Positions 24,232 through 36,466 of a DNA stretch of 64,000 nt are shown one piece after another (position 1 is the stretch's first letter; each line of letters begins with the position of its first letter). A program made the position numbers and the translations under genes. The notes under the pieces were generated by a model. That model was not told the DNA's origin, did not search any database, and saw nothing but the letters and a program-made list of their open reading frames with translations. The DNA comes from Clarireedia homoeocarpa (lineage: Eukaryota; Ascomycota; Leotiomycetes; Helotiales; Rutstroemiaceae): the NCBI GenBank assembly GCA_001465935.1, contig LNKV01000009.1, forward strand, positions 496,001 through 560,000, given 5' to 3'.

Positions 24232-27200
24232 TCAATCCACAAAATCAACGATACCTAAATAATCATCGATAATATTGGCATCGATCTCGCTAGCCCACAA
24301 GGGAATCGATGCTGTGACCTGAGGACTCGGCTCGGTTGTCTGATTGGCATTTCCGACTTGACCCTCATCTTCGGCATCTCGCATCACGGGTTCTTTGCCA
24401 TCCAGCTGGGTGATACCAAGTTTCCCCGGCGTCGTCATCTTCGTAGGCGAATCCATTCCTTGGAATCCAGAATCTTGATCCAGAAGGGTTTGATCTTGGA
24501 AGTCTCTCATCCATGGACTTGATTGATGACGTTTCATAGGAGGATCCACAAAACCACCAGGCGTCTCTTCTTTGGCTTTCCTCTTTCGCATATCGCTCAT
24601 CAACGGACTGGAGAACTGTTCCATATCTTCCGAATTGAAAGCAGCAAAGTCAAAGACGTCATTAGCAAAACTAGATGTCATCTTTGGTGTGGTAGGCATG
24701 AGCAATACGGAGTCATCAAGTCCAATCATTGCTGCCTCAAGGTCACTTATCTCACCATCCCCAAACTCGGAACCAGCGTGGTCCTCCGGCTGATCTGCAA
24801 CGATCGTCGGAGGTACTGGCTCTTGCCCCGCCTGGACATATTTCTTTTTGCCAATACTACTGACGACAGTAGTAGGCGAAGGAAGCTCGTATTCGTCAGA
24901 ATCGAATGGATCTACAGGTGCTTTATCCCCTTCTCTTGAGACTGTTTCTTCCATAAATGGCAGGTCCGGCAATTTACCATTGCCAAACAAGAACTGTGGT
25001 GTTTGTTTTGGCATTCGAATCGATGGAGCACGGTCTCCTTTAATCCTGGTATGTAGGTCATGCAACTTTTGATATTCTCGAGGAGCCACTTGGGAGTAAG
25101 ATACTGGAGTTAATGTCTTGGAGAGGTCAATGACCTCCACGCCACTTGAACTAGGCGCCGCAGGAGAATGTGACAGTGACTTCTGCTTAATATGTTAGCA
25201 ATGTGACCATTTCGACCGAGAATTAAGCTAACCTTATACTTGATAGGTGCCTGTTTCGCACCGTAAGCTACAGCTGCGCTCATCCCTGGCTGTATCATGG
25301 CGTGAGAAAATGGATCGCTCATCGACGAGTGTATACGTACCTTTGAAACGGTAGCTTTGAGCCTTTCATCTCCCTATGTTTATTGTCAGTACGAGGCTGA
25401 GGAACTTCTCAGAGCCACACACCTTTCCTTTCTCGCTCTGGTCATCAGCAGTACTCAGGTTCGACTATTCTTACATTAGCTACCGTCATCTGTTAAGCAC
25501 CATATAGCGTACCTTCTTCCTAGGCATTTTTCTTGGTTTATCCAGTCCCTCGCGACAACACTTATGTTTACACAACTGCCCATTCTTCAACGGATGGCCA
25601 TCACGACAATAATGGTTGCAGGCCCATTTTCCATTCTGCATTCTAACCGGCTCTAAGTATTCAACCTCATCGGCTCTTTTCCGATTGCTCGACTCACTTG
25701 CATCGACATTGTCGATATCCACGAAGTCATCCTCGCTGTGATCATTTCTTTCGACTTGTTGAACAGCAGCAAGCATAGCATCCTCATCGATGTCATCTCC
25801 AAACTCATCTCTCATCTCTGGATTGTCATACTGGGCGTGTCCCGCATCTGGTTTCTCGAGCACCCTCGGGGAAGGAAAATCAGATTTAGGAATTTCAGGC
25901 TTCAGTACACTTGATTGCATGGTTCCGACAATTTCATCGCAGGATATGTAACATTTGATTTCGTCGCTTGGTGATGAAAGTTCGACATTGAATGTCACTT
26001 CGTATCCATTTGATAGTCTTTTTATGTTTCCGCGCCAGAAATGTGCCAAAACTCCATCTGAAGTCTCGGCCAAGAAACTCACAGCCGGGACTTTGCCATG
26101 CCATTGTGGGATTTGCTTGTTTTTGTATCCAAGTGAAACGGATACTTTAACCTTGGGGGAAGTTCCAACTTTGGAGAAGGCTCGTCCAGTAATCTTAGCA
26201 TTGAGCTTCAACTGAGGAAACTTGGCCAGCCCATCCTTCATTTTCTTGCCAAACGGAGGGTTCCTACCTACCACTCTCTCAATACCAGCAGTATCTAGAC
26301 TAGCCAACTTCTCGATTGTGTTGATATTACTACTGGCAAGCTTTCGAGCAAGTGCGGGTCCAATGTGGGTGACTTGCCTCAGCTGCAATGATGAATTCTC
26401 CCAATATCCGGCTGCCACACTCCTAGCAAGATCAAGAGCGCATCGCGTAGAAATGCCATCACAGTCTATAGCTTTGCAGTCCACAACGCAGCGGATTAGA
26501 CGATGAAAACGATCGAGAATAAGACCAGTCTCCCTAGCAAGTTGTCGACTAACGACCCGAAAGTCGTTGCTTGAAAGAGTTTCGATACCACCAAGCTGTA
26601 CCTGGACCATTAAGAATATCTTATGTGCTGTAGTAGAAATATTCTCCTTTATCGGGTATTTTAACATCGGTGACTTGTTAAACTCCCGAAGGCTTGACCG
26701 TTCATTGGGTTTCATTCGTAAATCCTTAAATTCTGCGGCTTGACAGATGATGTGAAGCTATGGCAATTAGCACCTTTCAATATATGATCGGAACCGTGAC
26801 CAACAATTTTTTCCATTTTTGCATGTCGAGGAATGCTCAACAGTAATTTCATGGTCTCGAACTGAACCATGTATCGCGACATAGCTTCGCCATATTCGGT
26901 ACATCTGAATATTCCTTCTTCCGTCTCCTTCGTAACAAGGTTGAAGTTCTGCAGAAGCGTAATGTCCCTTTCGCACACTAACTCAAGCTGTCGGTCAGTG
27001 TTTCTACTAGGTAAAATACCTGACAGTTTATAATAATCAGGATTTCGCCTCATGCGAACGCTCAAGAAGGTCCTCCCTAGCCACTCTTTCGCACAATATA
27101 GGTTATGAATAGTACCAAGACCAATCTCTGAATTCAAATGCTCGATGAGATTCAAATGCAATGTGCTCTCCAAGACATCTTGACCCGAAATCATCTTCTT

Positions 27201-29461
27201 GTAATGATCGGCTTTCTCCAGGCGGGTCATAATGATAGCAATGGCACTGTCGTCAAATTGAGGGCGGCCTGCACGACCAAGCATTTGCATGACCTCGAGA
27301 TCAGAATACTCTACGAGCCCACTATCTTGAAAGCAGACCGTTCCTTTTAGAACCACGAGATGACATGGGAGGTTGACGCCCACTGCAAGGGTGGAAGTAC
27401 AGCAAATCACACTGATATCCCCTTTGAGATAGGCCGCCTCGATAGTGCACCTATCTTTGGTGTCGAGACCAGCATGATGATAAGCTACACCGCATCTTAC
27501 TAAGTCTTGTAGCTCTTTAGTTTCGACTACAGTATGAGCAGACGGAGCAGGCCAGGCACGGTCTGTAGGTCTCTGTCTCGTCCAATGTTCTGCAAGGATG
27601 GCTGCTGTTCCTTCACACGATTTTCTAGTGAAACAAAAGACCATGATAGGTTTCTTGCAAGAGTACTTTTGTATCAGTGTCGGAAGCTTACCATCTAGAA
27701 TCTTTTCGAATGCGAAATCATTCGTACGACTTTCATATCCATAAACATGCTTCTGTAACTTTACAGGCCTGAACTCTTCGCCGAATGTTTCTCGATGAGC
27801 TGGTGAATTCTTATCGACCGAGTCCTTGCCTAACCACGTTGCAATATCCTCCGAATTGGGGACAGTTGCACTTAGGGCAACGAATCGAACGCTTGCTCCC
27901 TGAGACTTCATGCGAGAGACGACAGCCTCCAATGTTGCACCTCTAATGTCCTTGAGGATATGAACTTCATCAATCAAGAAAAGTTTCACTAATTGCAAGA
28001 GCTTTTGGTAATCTTTCCACTTCCTTGTGATGCTGTCCCATTTCTCAGGTGTGGTGACAATGATCGAAGCACTTCCGACCTTGCTCATCTCCAAGTGGCT
28101 CGTATCCCCTGTCAGTTCTGCAACTTTCAAGTTCAAATGGCTGAACTTCTTCGTCCAGTCTCGCAGCCTTTCCGAACACAACGACTTAATTGGTGCCTGG
28201 TATACAATCTTAAATTGATCTGATCCATGACTTTCAACGAGTCTGCAAACGGCAAGTTCGAGAAGAGCGGTTTTTCCACTACCAGTAGGAGCTGAAACCA
28301 CAATGTTGTCATTGGTCTTATATATGGGTGTGTAGCATTTTGATTGAACAGCATTGAAGAGTTCATATGGGAACACTTGTCGAAATCGGTCTGGGAGTTC
28401 GTGAGGCGACACCAACTGTACTCCATGCGCGATCGGCGGAGCATTCCCTGGAGCAATAACCTGGCTATCGCTTCCGAATCTTCCAGTACTGTAACCTGAG
28501 GATGGCTGGGAGCCAACTGAACGTTCATGTGTCGGATATGTATGTGTTCTCGATGGTGGAGCATATCTGCCATTCGGCGAGGTCTGATCCTCTGGTGTAT
28601 GTGGAGATTGTATCACCTCATTTGAAGGCGCTCCGGATAGACGACGACTCGAATTTCGACGTTGACTGACTCTAGCGGAAGGACTTGAGCCCTGGTAAGG
28701 AGGAGATGTGAACGAGTTCACCGATAGATTGGTACGGTCGGGCGTATATGTAAAGTTACCTGTTCTGGTCAGCAAACGTGTTCACAAGAATACTTCTAGG
28801 GCATCAGACTCAAAGTGAATGGAGGTGTAAACTGTTGCTTCTGCGGCTGCAGTTCCCGGATCTTATTTGACTCTGTTTGGAAAATATTCTGAGACCTCTG
28901 AGGTTTTGATCTGGGCAATGGCATCGACGTCTGCGAGAACATGTTATTTGCTAACTGAGTAATGGGGCTTGGCTGTTGATTTTGATCATGTCGGGCAGTT
29001 GGGATGCATGGTAACGAGGGATGACTTCTCGGGACTGATTGGTCGAGATCCTGAAGCACCTTGAAGTAATTATCCGCACTGGTGAGAACTCTTGATGCCG
29101 CATGATCATTGAAGACATTTGAATCTGCCTGCTGGAATACATGGCTATTTCGTGGAGGAAACGTAAGTCTGCCTTGGGTGTTCGGGGCCGAGTATGGCGC
29201 AGGCAGTTGAAGTTCGTGCAAGTTAGATGTGGAACGACTTAGATATTTAGATCCATTGTAGTGATAGCCTTGCATACTCTGTTCTCGAATTAACGAAGAT
29301 TCTTGTCCATGCTGCCGAGGGGCTGGCTGAAAGGTAAAGCCTAAAGGTGGTTCATTGTTGCAGTGGTCATTCGAGAAAGGCCTCTCTATGCCCTGGTGAT
29401 GAATCCCACTTGCATTGTCCAGTATTTGCTGAAGCGATGGATCTAGCTCCCTGTCCATCAT
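24232..29461 (-). CDS. mer3: Meiotic ATP-dependent DNA helicase MER3/HFM1
   Basis: Seven exons: 29461-28810, 28759-26774, 26738-25513, 25464-25423, 25373-25341, 25289-25233 and 25185-24232; about 1649 aa. The N-terminal 330 residues are low-complexity. The Ski2-like SF2 core follows, with Walker A APTGSGKT (K about 380), TTPEKWDSITRKW, DEVH (about 481-484), ALSATVPN and MLGRAGRPQFDD. A winged-helix/Sec63-type region contains the helix-hairpin-helix segment LTHIGPALARKLA-like and ends near a Cys/His cluster (CNHYCRDGHPLK with CKHKCC, about 1255-1285). The last 318 codons are an acidic disordered tail. MER3 unwinds recombination intermediates and promotes interfering crossovers in meiosis. The exon 2/3 junction is uncertain: the intron is 35 nt (26739-26773) or 41 nt (26733-26773), both in frame. 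Three tiny exons (42, 33, 57 nt) were placed by phase. Confidence 0.88.
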
Positions 29462-30071
29462 TCTATGAGAAAGATAACTGAGCTGCCAAGGTCGTCAAAA
29501 TTTCTTTTGAGATAATGAGGCCTGCAGTTGGAGCAATACAGTATCGAGAGGTTTTCTGTTATAAATAACTAAGTGGAAGTGATCAAAGTATAGATAAATT
29601 ATGCACCCCGCCAATAAATCAAATGAGAAGGGAGTATGGGGATAATTGGTAGAGGTTTGAAGATTGGAAACGAAGATATGAACTTGGAAGGTATATGAAG
29701 TTTCATTGGAATTTAGCGAGGCGGACGACTTCACTTTCCATGTATCATACCTCTAACCACGAAAGACCTCATACTAGTAAGTTAAAAATTCACTATCACT
29801 CCTGAAGCCGATGTCATTCAGATAAGCCTAGAACACACTGATATGCCTGATCAGAGGTCAACGTTTGTATCTTTGCTCCCTCACGCGGTGTCAAATCACG
29901 TGGTATAATTCTGAATGTTGCATATTCGGTCGTTGTGGCAGTTGAACCTACTTGGTCCGACTGCTGATATGTTGTATAGGATCTCATTGCTTATAGATGT
30001 TCTGTGGTAGACCCAAGCCTTTTCCATATGTAAGTTTCCTCCAAATAGTTCATGTCATCATAGCAGCCATT
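29462..30071. other. Intergenic region between two minus-strand genes
   Basis: It serves as upstream region of the MER3 gene and 3' flank of the sugar transporter. No repeats, RNA genes or further coding sequence are visible. Confidence 0.6.
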
Positions 30072-31706
30072 TTATTCGTCCCTCTTCACTTTCCCTCTAG
30101 ACGATCCCGCCCTTGAATGGTGTCTCATGGGAGACGCAGGCCGTGATGTAGACAGACCAGCACTCTTCGGAGCAGCCAAAGTGTTTAATGGATCAAGGGT
30201 CAGACTCGACCTATCCTCTTCGTACTTTGGCGTAAATCCATTATCAATTGTCGTCTTTTCATAGCTGGCGATCTTAATAGGCGGAGGTCTGTTCCTTCGT
30301 TCCGAGCCGCTGTAAAGCCATGTTGCAAATAATACTATGGATGTGCCAATAAGAAACTACGGAGGTCAGCCTTTCCGTTTTGAGAGGTGATTTATTGCCT
30401 CCATGAACTTACATTTAGCGTTACTTTGAAGTCGAAGAACCAAACACTAAAAATAGAGCTGACAATAATGCTGAAGCTTGTAGCAAAATTCTTTGCAATA
30501 TTGTCACTGAAGTTGATGCACAGCGCAACCAAGATACCTCCCAGTGCCTGACAGACAATCGCAGTCCACACCACAGCGTTATAACCAGCGAAGAATCCAT
30601 TCTTTGCAATTTCCTCTCCATCCTTAAAAATTACGCCGAATATGAAAGCCGGGAATAGCGAGTAGAAGGAAAGTTGAACATTCCTTGTCCAGACCGTAAC
30701 ATGAGTCGTAGATTCCTTCAGGACTTTCTCGAAGTAAACCCCCGTCAAGCCCGAAATCACGGCTGCAGCCAGAACTGCCGTCAGACCAATTGAATAGTTC
30801 AAGACTGGTTTGACAAGTCCCTGATCCTCTTCTATGCCCTCATAAGTCGCAGAACGTTTTGCAAGGCCTTCCATGCCCCGTTTTGTTAATTCTGCTGCCG
30901 CCTCTACTGCTCCATTACCCAACTGACCCAATTCGTGGAAAGATCGAGGAAAGTAGAAGGGCGAGTATGGGTCTTTAAGGCTATTGTATGCAGAGGATCC
31001 GCTGGTTGGCAGTTGAACGATTATGACACCAATTGTAAGTAGAAAAAGAGCAATCCATCGATTCGAAGGAAGCGCCCTTCGCAGAAGAACCACACTGAAA
31101 ACCGCTGTTGTGAGGATCTACCCAAGTTTAATATCAGTACAATTCACATCTATTCAATTCACAGAAACCCACCTTCAGTTGGTAAATGATCTGGAAGTGC
31201 ACGGCTTCCAGGTTGCTGACTGCAATGTATTGAAGCGAATTCTGTAGCGTGTACAATGCGGCTGGAATAGCAATTTTCCACCCGTCCCCAGAAAATACTG
31301 ACATGTATAGTTGCTCGAAGAGAACCGTCGCAGGCGTAGAAGGAGGTAAAGTTCGTGATATGTCATACAACGCAATCGATAAAGATACAGCCAACTTAAT
31401 GATCTCGTTGAGAAAAACAGCCGTTGACGTAGAATATCTTTGCCCTCCTCCTGTTGGCATTATTCTACTATAATGCATGATCTATACCCCCATGTCAGCT
31501 TCTATTTCATTGCCCAATTCTTGCTAAAGTGGAAGACGCGAAACTGCGGCAGGTCGACCTACGAGTATGAGGGCGGAATTTTGAAACGTGAGCTAGCAAT
31601 CATCAGCATCTCTACTATATCCATGGGAGTATATCCTCACAGCCAGGAGAGAGGCATGCTTCGTCGACAGCCCCATCCAGCTCTGCGACGCGTCGTCGAT
31701 AGCCAT
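30072..31706 (-). CDS. UDP-galactose-type nucleotide-sugar transporter (Golgi)
   Basis: Five exons: 31706-31641, 31592-31563, 31481-31173, 31117-30413 and 30356-30072; all junctions are phase 0, giving 464 aa. The N-terminus MAIDDASQSWMGLSTKHASL leads into LTFQNSALILIMHYSRIMP and then EIIKLAVS, LYTLQNSLQYIAVSNLEA and FQIIYQLKILTTAVFS. These are hallmark stretches of the SLC35A/Gms1 family. About ten hydrophobic helices are visible, ending with FLIGTSIVLFATWLYS before a Lys/Arg/Ser-rich cytoplasmic tail. An insertion of roughly 65 residues between two helices (after QLPTSGSSAYNSL) is hydrophilic and lumenal or cytosolic. The transporter exchanges a UDP-sugar for UMP across the Golgi membrane to feed glycosylation. 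UDP-galactose is the best guess; UDP-GlcNAc is not excluded. Confidence 0.88.
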
Positions 31707-34405
31707 TGCGAATTGCGCTTCCTAGAGGGACGTTGAAAACCTGCAGTTCAGCCGCGGGGCTCTCTTGCCCACCTTTGTTTCACGGACCCTTCCGAAGGAT
31801 ATCACTAAAACTGGAAAACAGATGAATATCGTAAAGAAAGATAAAGCAAGGCCGTTATGTGCAAGGGCAGGCTGTGTGGTTGAAATAATGAAAAGGAGAG
31901 AACGTCTAGTTAACTAGTATTTTTTTTTAGTCTAGAAAAAATGACGCCCTGGAGTTTGTCGACCTTGAAAATGGGCTGGACTTACCCCAAGATTCTGTGG
32001 CGCTAATCAAGTTGTGGGGATCATGCGCAATTTGGAGCAGCCGTCTTACTTATTGTGGTTCCATATCCATACTCATCGTGTTTCCCCCAGAATCTATTTC
32101 GTCTATGGAACCGGCATCTCACAATCATCTCACAACTACGAAGCACGGAAGTATCGAAAAACAACCCAAAGTTTCTCATTCCCAATTCGAAGCGTTCAGA
32201 GACTTGCAACTTCGCCGATCTGCATGCACAACGAGCCCAGGAGCTTTTCCGGAATCCCTTGTAGCGAAATCCGGTTACCACCAACACGATTCATTCCAGA
32301 TTCGCCCGCCACCATATGCAGGTGCTCATCGACTTCCTCGACATCCCGTGGTCTGATCATGGGTGCGCTATGAATCTGAGCATGTCACCCTCGGGTTTTG
32401 AAAGGTATAAATGGCTCATCCAAGGGTTGGGGTACCTAGATTCGGTGATGCTGATATTGGCAAAATGCGAGGGAAGAAAGCACGCATAACGCATGTGTGA
32501 AACCTTGAACAATGATTCAATAGTCAATATTTTCGGGTCTTTATTTACTTCGTATGTGTGTGCACTTTCCATTAGGAAGTTTCCTATTGACCCAGGTTTT
32601 TGTGTTTAGGCTTCAGACGGCTACCGTTTCGGCGAATGTGGTTGACTGGGGAGAGGACCTCCCCTCCCCACTGCTGAGTAGCCACTATCGCTTAAGCAGT
32701 GTCCGCAAAATAGCACGTCGGGCCGCAATTTCAGCAAGCATACTGCGTGCTCCTCGAAGATTCTAGACATCGCGTGGCAACTAATGAATCCTAGTAGCTC
32801 TGCTATTGCCTCAAGGCCTAGGATCCGACTCGTTTACTAGGTTGCTACGCATCTCATCAGATCCCATCCCAAACATTTCCCACAAATACTCATGACGCCA
32901 AACACATAATAAGGTACCCGCATCGAACCCGCTTCTCTCTTTGCTCTGTCCCCCCACTTCACTCATCTAACCTAGCCTTGACCCCTACAGCTGTAGAAAG
33001 GGAGATTAAGAAGAACGCGGGGGCTGTCGTAATTCTTGATTTGTTTCGTTTTGAGGCAGAGGATGTAGAATTCATTATCAAAGAAGCGAAGGGGAGTGTG
33101 GAAGAGGACAGAGCGATGCTAAGAGAGCTTTTGGAGAGGACAGGTTTGGAGGAAGATGAGAAGTACGGAATGGTGGTTAAGTCTTGAACTTGATATCGCT
33201 GTTAATTTAGAACCGTGGTCACAAACCCTCACGACATTAGCTTCCTCCTGCGTTAATGGCAGAAGAGGTTGTAGATCCCACTAATGGGAGGAAATCGAAG
33301 CCACGAATATCAAGATTATGAAATTGATTCAAACCAGGCTTGAGCTAACAGGTTCGGTCAGGGGAGATGCCGTATGATACTGCAACAGCTGTATTATAAT
33401 CTCTTCCAAACTTGATATAGAAAAGGTCTTTTGCAGTTCCTGGCTACGTCAAAAATCTACAAGAAACGATAAGTGAGGAAGCTCTTGGAGGAACATTCTG
33501 TCAGATACCATACACACGGACAAGACATTTGTATTTGAGACGACGTTCATCCGTATAGATTATCTTAGTTGGTACTGTATCCTGTATACTATCCTCGACA
33601 TAACTGGCACCATATCCTGTCCTCTATTCGCAACATAACTCGTTACTGACGCTTCATATACAGGTACTCTATCTTTCTCTTATTCTACTTCTTTCTCAGT
33701 CTTTTCTGCTCTTGGGATTGAGTAATGAACGGTATCGTACAAGATGATATGAGAACGCGGGAAATCAGGTGCCAGTTGCAAGACCGAGTGTTCGGGGAAG
33801 AATCGGCAATTCTAGCTATTCTTCTAGACCAAGGTACTTTTACAAAAAAGGACCAAAAAAACTGTCCTTGTTGCTGAAAGAAATGGTGATGTAAGTCGTG
33901 TTCTTGATGGTAAACGGTATCGAAATTCCCTGGATCAGGCTAAGCGACCATGAAAGCTGATGCGGGCGTTTCTATGGGCATACTCGTCATTGATCGTTAA
34001 TCGTTGCATTGTGCCAATATCAACCGGTGAGGATATCGAGCCGCTTGAACAAAATTTGTAGACGGAGTAAATACGTATGGATATTTCGTGTGGTAGGCAA
34101 ACATGACAAAACTCCACCAAGCCTTTCTAGAGCATACAAAAAGCATGGATATGGACATCCGCAATAATCTCCTTTCCTTCGTGGAACATTCTCTCACATA
34201 TAGCAGTAGAACTTGAACGGAATTGGAGGAAGGTCAAAAGGCTTCGACTTTCGGCTTTTGAAGTCGGCGAGGGAGTTTATCGAAACTTGTTAATGTGGAC
34301 TGCAGCTTCGGGAGATACTTCAAGACCCAGGAAGGACGATGATTGCGGAGGAGATGTCGCTGGGCTTGGAAATAGTTGTGGCCGTGAAGATCTCGAAGAA
34401 TGCTT
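31707..34405. other. Mostly non-coding region, one doubtful exon
   Basis: Upstream region of the sugar transporter followed by about 1.2 kb of unremarkable sequence and the 3' flank of the deaminase-like gene. Two overlapping 119-codon frames at 32000-32373 lack protein-like composition and splice context. The only plausible coding piece is at 32995-33187. Confidence 0.55.
32995..33187 (+). CDS. Possible terminal exon of an unknown charged protein
   Basis: An open frame of about 64 codons begins after a good acceptor (CCTACAG, with CTAAC upstream) and ends TGA. It reads as a charged, helix-rich peptide (VEREIKKNAG, VVILDLFRFEAEDVE, DRAMLRELLERTG). No ATG lies in frame upstream and no in-phase first exon could be built: the nearest donor at 32912 is preceded by stops. 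It may be a remnant or the last exon of a gene whose start was not found. Family not recognised. Confidence 0.3.
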
Positions 34406-36014
34406 TTAACGTGGAGGTCCTTTCATTGCGTTACGTTTGAGATTGCCCGCAAATTTCAAGAATTCTTGCTCTACAAGCTGGCGGAAGTCTGTATTCTCGG
34501 CTGCTGTAACTTCCGATCTCTCTGTAGCGAATGTCAAAAACTCCTGTTTGGCAAATTTCGTACGCTCTGACTTGCTTGCTGCACTTTTCGGTGCGGGAGC
34601 TATGAATTTCATAAATTCATCTTCTGCGAATTTCTTCCAGTACGATTTCTCAGCCTGTGCTCTAGATGCTTTAGTCTCGAAACCTGATACCGAACACCTC
34701 TGGGAAATTGACTCCATTCTGAATGAGCTCCCGCGAACTTTTGCTTGCTGCTGCTGGAGTTTGGTAATTTGCATTGATCGAGGAGACGGGATCAGATGGG
34801 AATCGCGCGAACTCGATGTTGCACATTTTGTTGATCTGTCGTATAGAGCGCGTGGCACCGACTGCTTTATCTTAGCGGAATAAGATGAAGAAGATATTTT
34901 GGCATCTCGGGTCGTGCGGGTTTTTCCGGTGGGCATCAGACGTTGTAAAAGGTTCGTCTGAGTATGAATAGAGAACCTAACGCCTGTGATATCCTCCAAC
35001 AGCCGACCAAAACTCTTGCAAGGCTTGCATGGGGCCAGATCAAGAATCACTTCGGCCTCCAACTTTGCCCCCCGGACTGTTTCGAGTTTTTCTGGGGACA
35101 GCCCCCCCAAATTCTTATCATAGACCAGTTCGCAGATGCACTGGAGCATCAGTTTTTTTTCCACATGGCAAGCACTGGCTCTGCCATACCGCCGTTCCCC
35201 GTCATTTTTCTTCCCGTCAAAACAGTGTCTGGGTAGCTGAAATCCTGTTCTTCTGGAAAACTCTAGTACTGCCTAAAATATCACTCCCATGTTACTAGTG
35301 TCACAATGATTCTTTTGAAAGAGAGTTGATCAGATGGTGATATAAGCAAAAGCTCAGCAGTGCATATGCAGCTTATGAAAGAAATAGCATACCAACACAA
35401 ACGAAAAACCTTGAACTTACGTCTGTCCAGAATTCACCATCGAGTAATGTCTCGTTGCGCTGTCCGCATGTTTGCATCCAGCCCGAAAATGCCATCGATC
35501 TTGGTAGCTGATTTTTGAGCCTCACAAAGCCAAAGGTTTTCGTATCAAAGGTCCTATCTGGATCGTTCATGTCATGTATAGATAGGACTTCCATCATAAG
35601 CTTAGCAGTATTGCCAGTTTGAACGAAATGAAATTGGTCGTGTTCTGGATAGTTTATGTGACCTTTTCGTTCTATCGGAGCCGGCGAGGAGGGGACGTGA
35701 TTGCCTCCCTTTAAGTACCTTGAGTAGGCTCGACACGTATTTGCCAGAGCCGCAACATGATCCGGAGCAAAAACATTTGAGGTGTCGTCATTCACACTGT
35801 CCGAACCCGGCATAAGAGATCTGGTTTGTACATTAGTTAGAGAACAAAGTGAAGAAGCAATCCCTACTGCCACATACCCTGTTTTGCTCACACCCCAAGA
35901 GGTAGAGGTCGACCTAGTTTCGGAGGTTGTACTTATCACACGACCCCTTGGCATGCCGTGATTGTCGTAGTTGCCGCATACCGCCCATGATGAGCGACCT
36001 TTTGCCCGACCCAT
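34406..36014 (-). CDS. Unrecognised protein with deaminase-fold zinc motifs and C-terminal repeats
   Basis: Two exons, 36014-35421 and 35236-34406, joined in phase 0 across a 184-nt intron (GTAAGT donor, TTTCAG acceptor), give 474 aa. Residues 1-198 have no recognised domain. Exon 2 opens with LPRHCFDG, then ACHVEKKLML and DLAPCKPCKSF. H222 and E224, followed by C268 and C271, form the HxE...PCxxC signature of the cytidine/nucleic-acid deaminase superfamily. The spacing of 42 residues is somewhat long. A central basic, Ser-rich linker follows. The last 90 residues contain three approximately 25-residue repeats with core [F/L]-[A/V]-x2-EF-x2-F. There is no signal peptide. Some fungal families in this superfamily are related to bacterial deaminase toxins, but family membership cannot be assigned here. 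Substrate (free nucleotide, DNA or RNA) and activity are unknown. Confidence 0.65.
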
Positions 36015-36466
36015 TTTGTTGATTAGGAAAGAAGTTAGATGTTTCAAAGAAATTGTGATTCTGTGAATTTGACGCAAAGAAGTTGAAGCTTCGGTAGAAA
36101 ATAAAACAAGAAAAAGCAATATGCAGGAAGCCTTATATGGTATATCATACGCGAGGCTCGACTTGTTGATCGCCCAGTGAGTATGATGATTGTTGCTTTC
36201 AGTAAGTCGAGCTAAACTGCAATGTATGCGATATAGCGTGAACGAAAAGACAAGTGCTCTCTTATTAACTCTGGGCGCGCGACAGTCGCATCGATGTGTT
36301 GACATTCAACCTTGCTACTTTCACTTTTCACCTTCGAATATAGAAGAGTGTTGGCCTTTCGGTGAAATAAGCTGAGCAGCCTGAGCTCGTTCATCCTTCA
36401 GGGTTGCTATCACAACGGAGCTTTTGTATCATACGGAACATTGCCGGACGACTTTTGCTTTGCACC
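36015..36466. other. Upstream region of the deaminase-like gene
   Basis: About 450 bp between the start of the deaminase-like gene and the stop of the next minus-strand gene. The frame continues open 97 codons upstream of the chosen ATG (to 36305), but that part lacks protein-like composition. No other structure seen. Confidence 0.55.

Noticed and set aside
32000..32373. Two overlapping 119-codon plus-strand frames
   Set aside because: No domain, no splice context; both frames and the reverse are open, as expected by chance in stop-poor sequence.
35373..36305. Longer start for the deaminase-like protein at 36305
   Set aside because: The extra 97 residues are unbalanced in composition, and MGRAKGRSSW at 36014 is a better start with more protein-like sequence after it.
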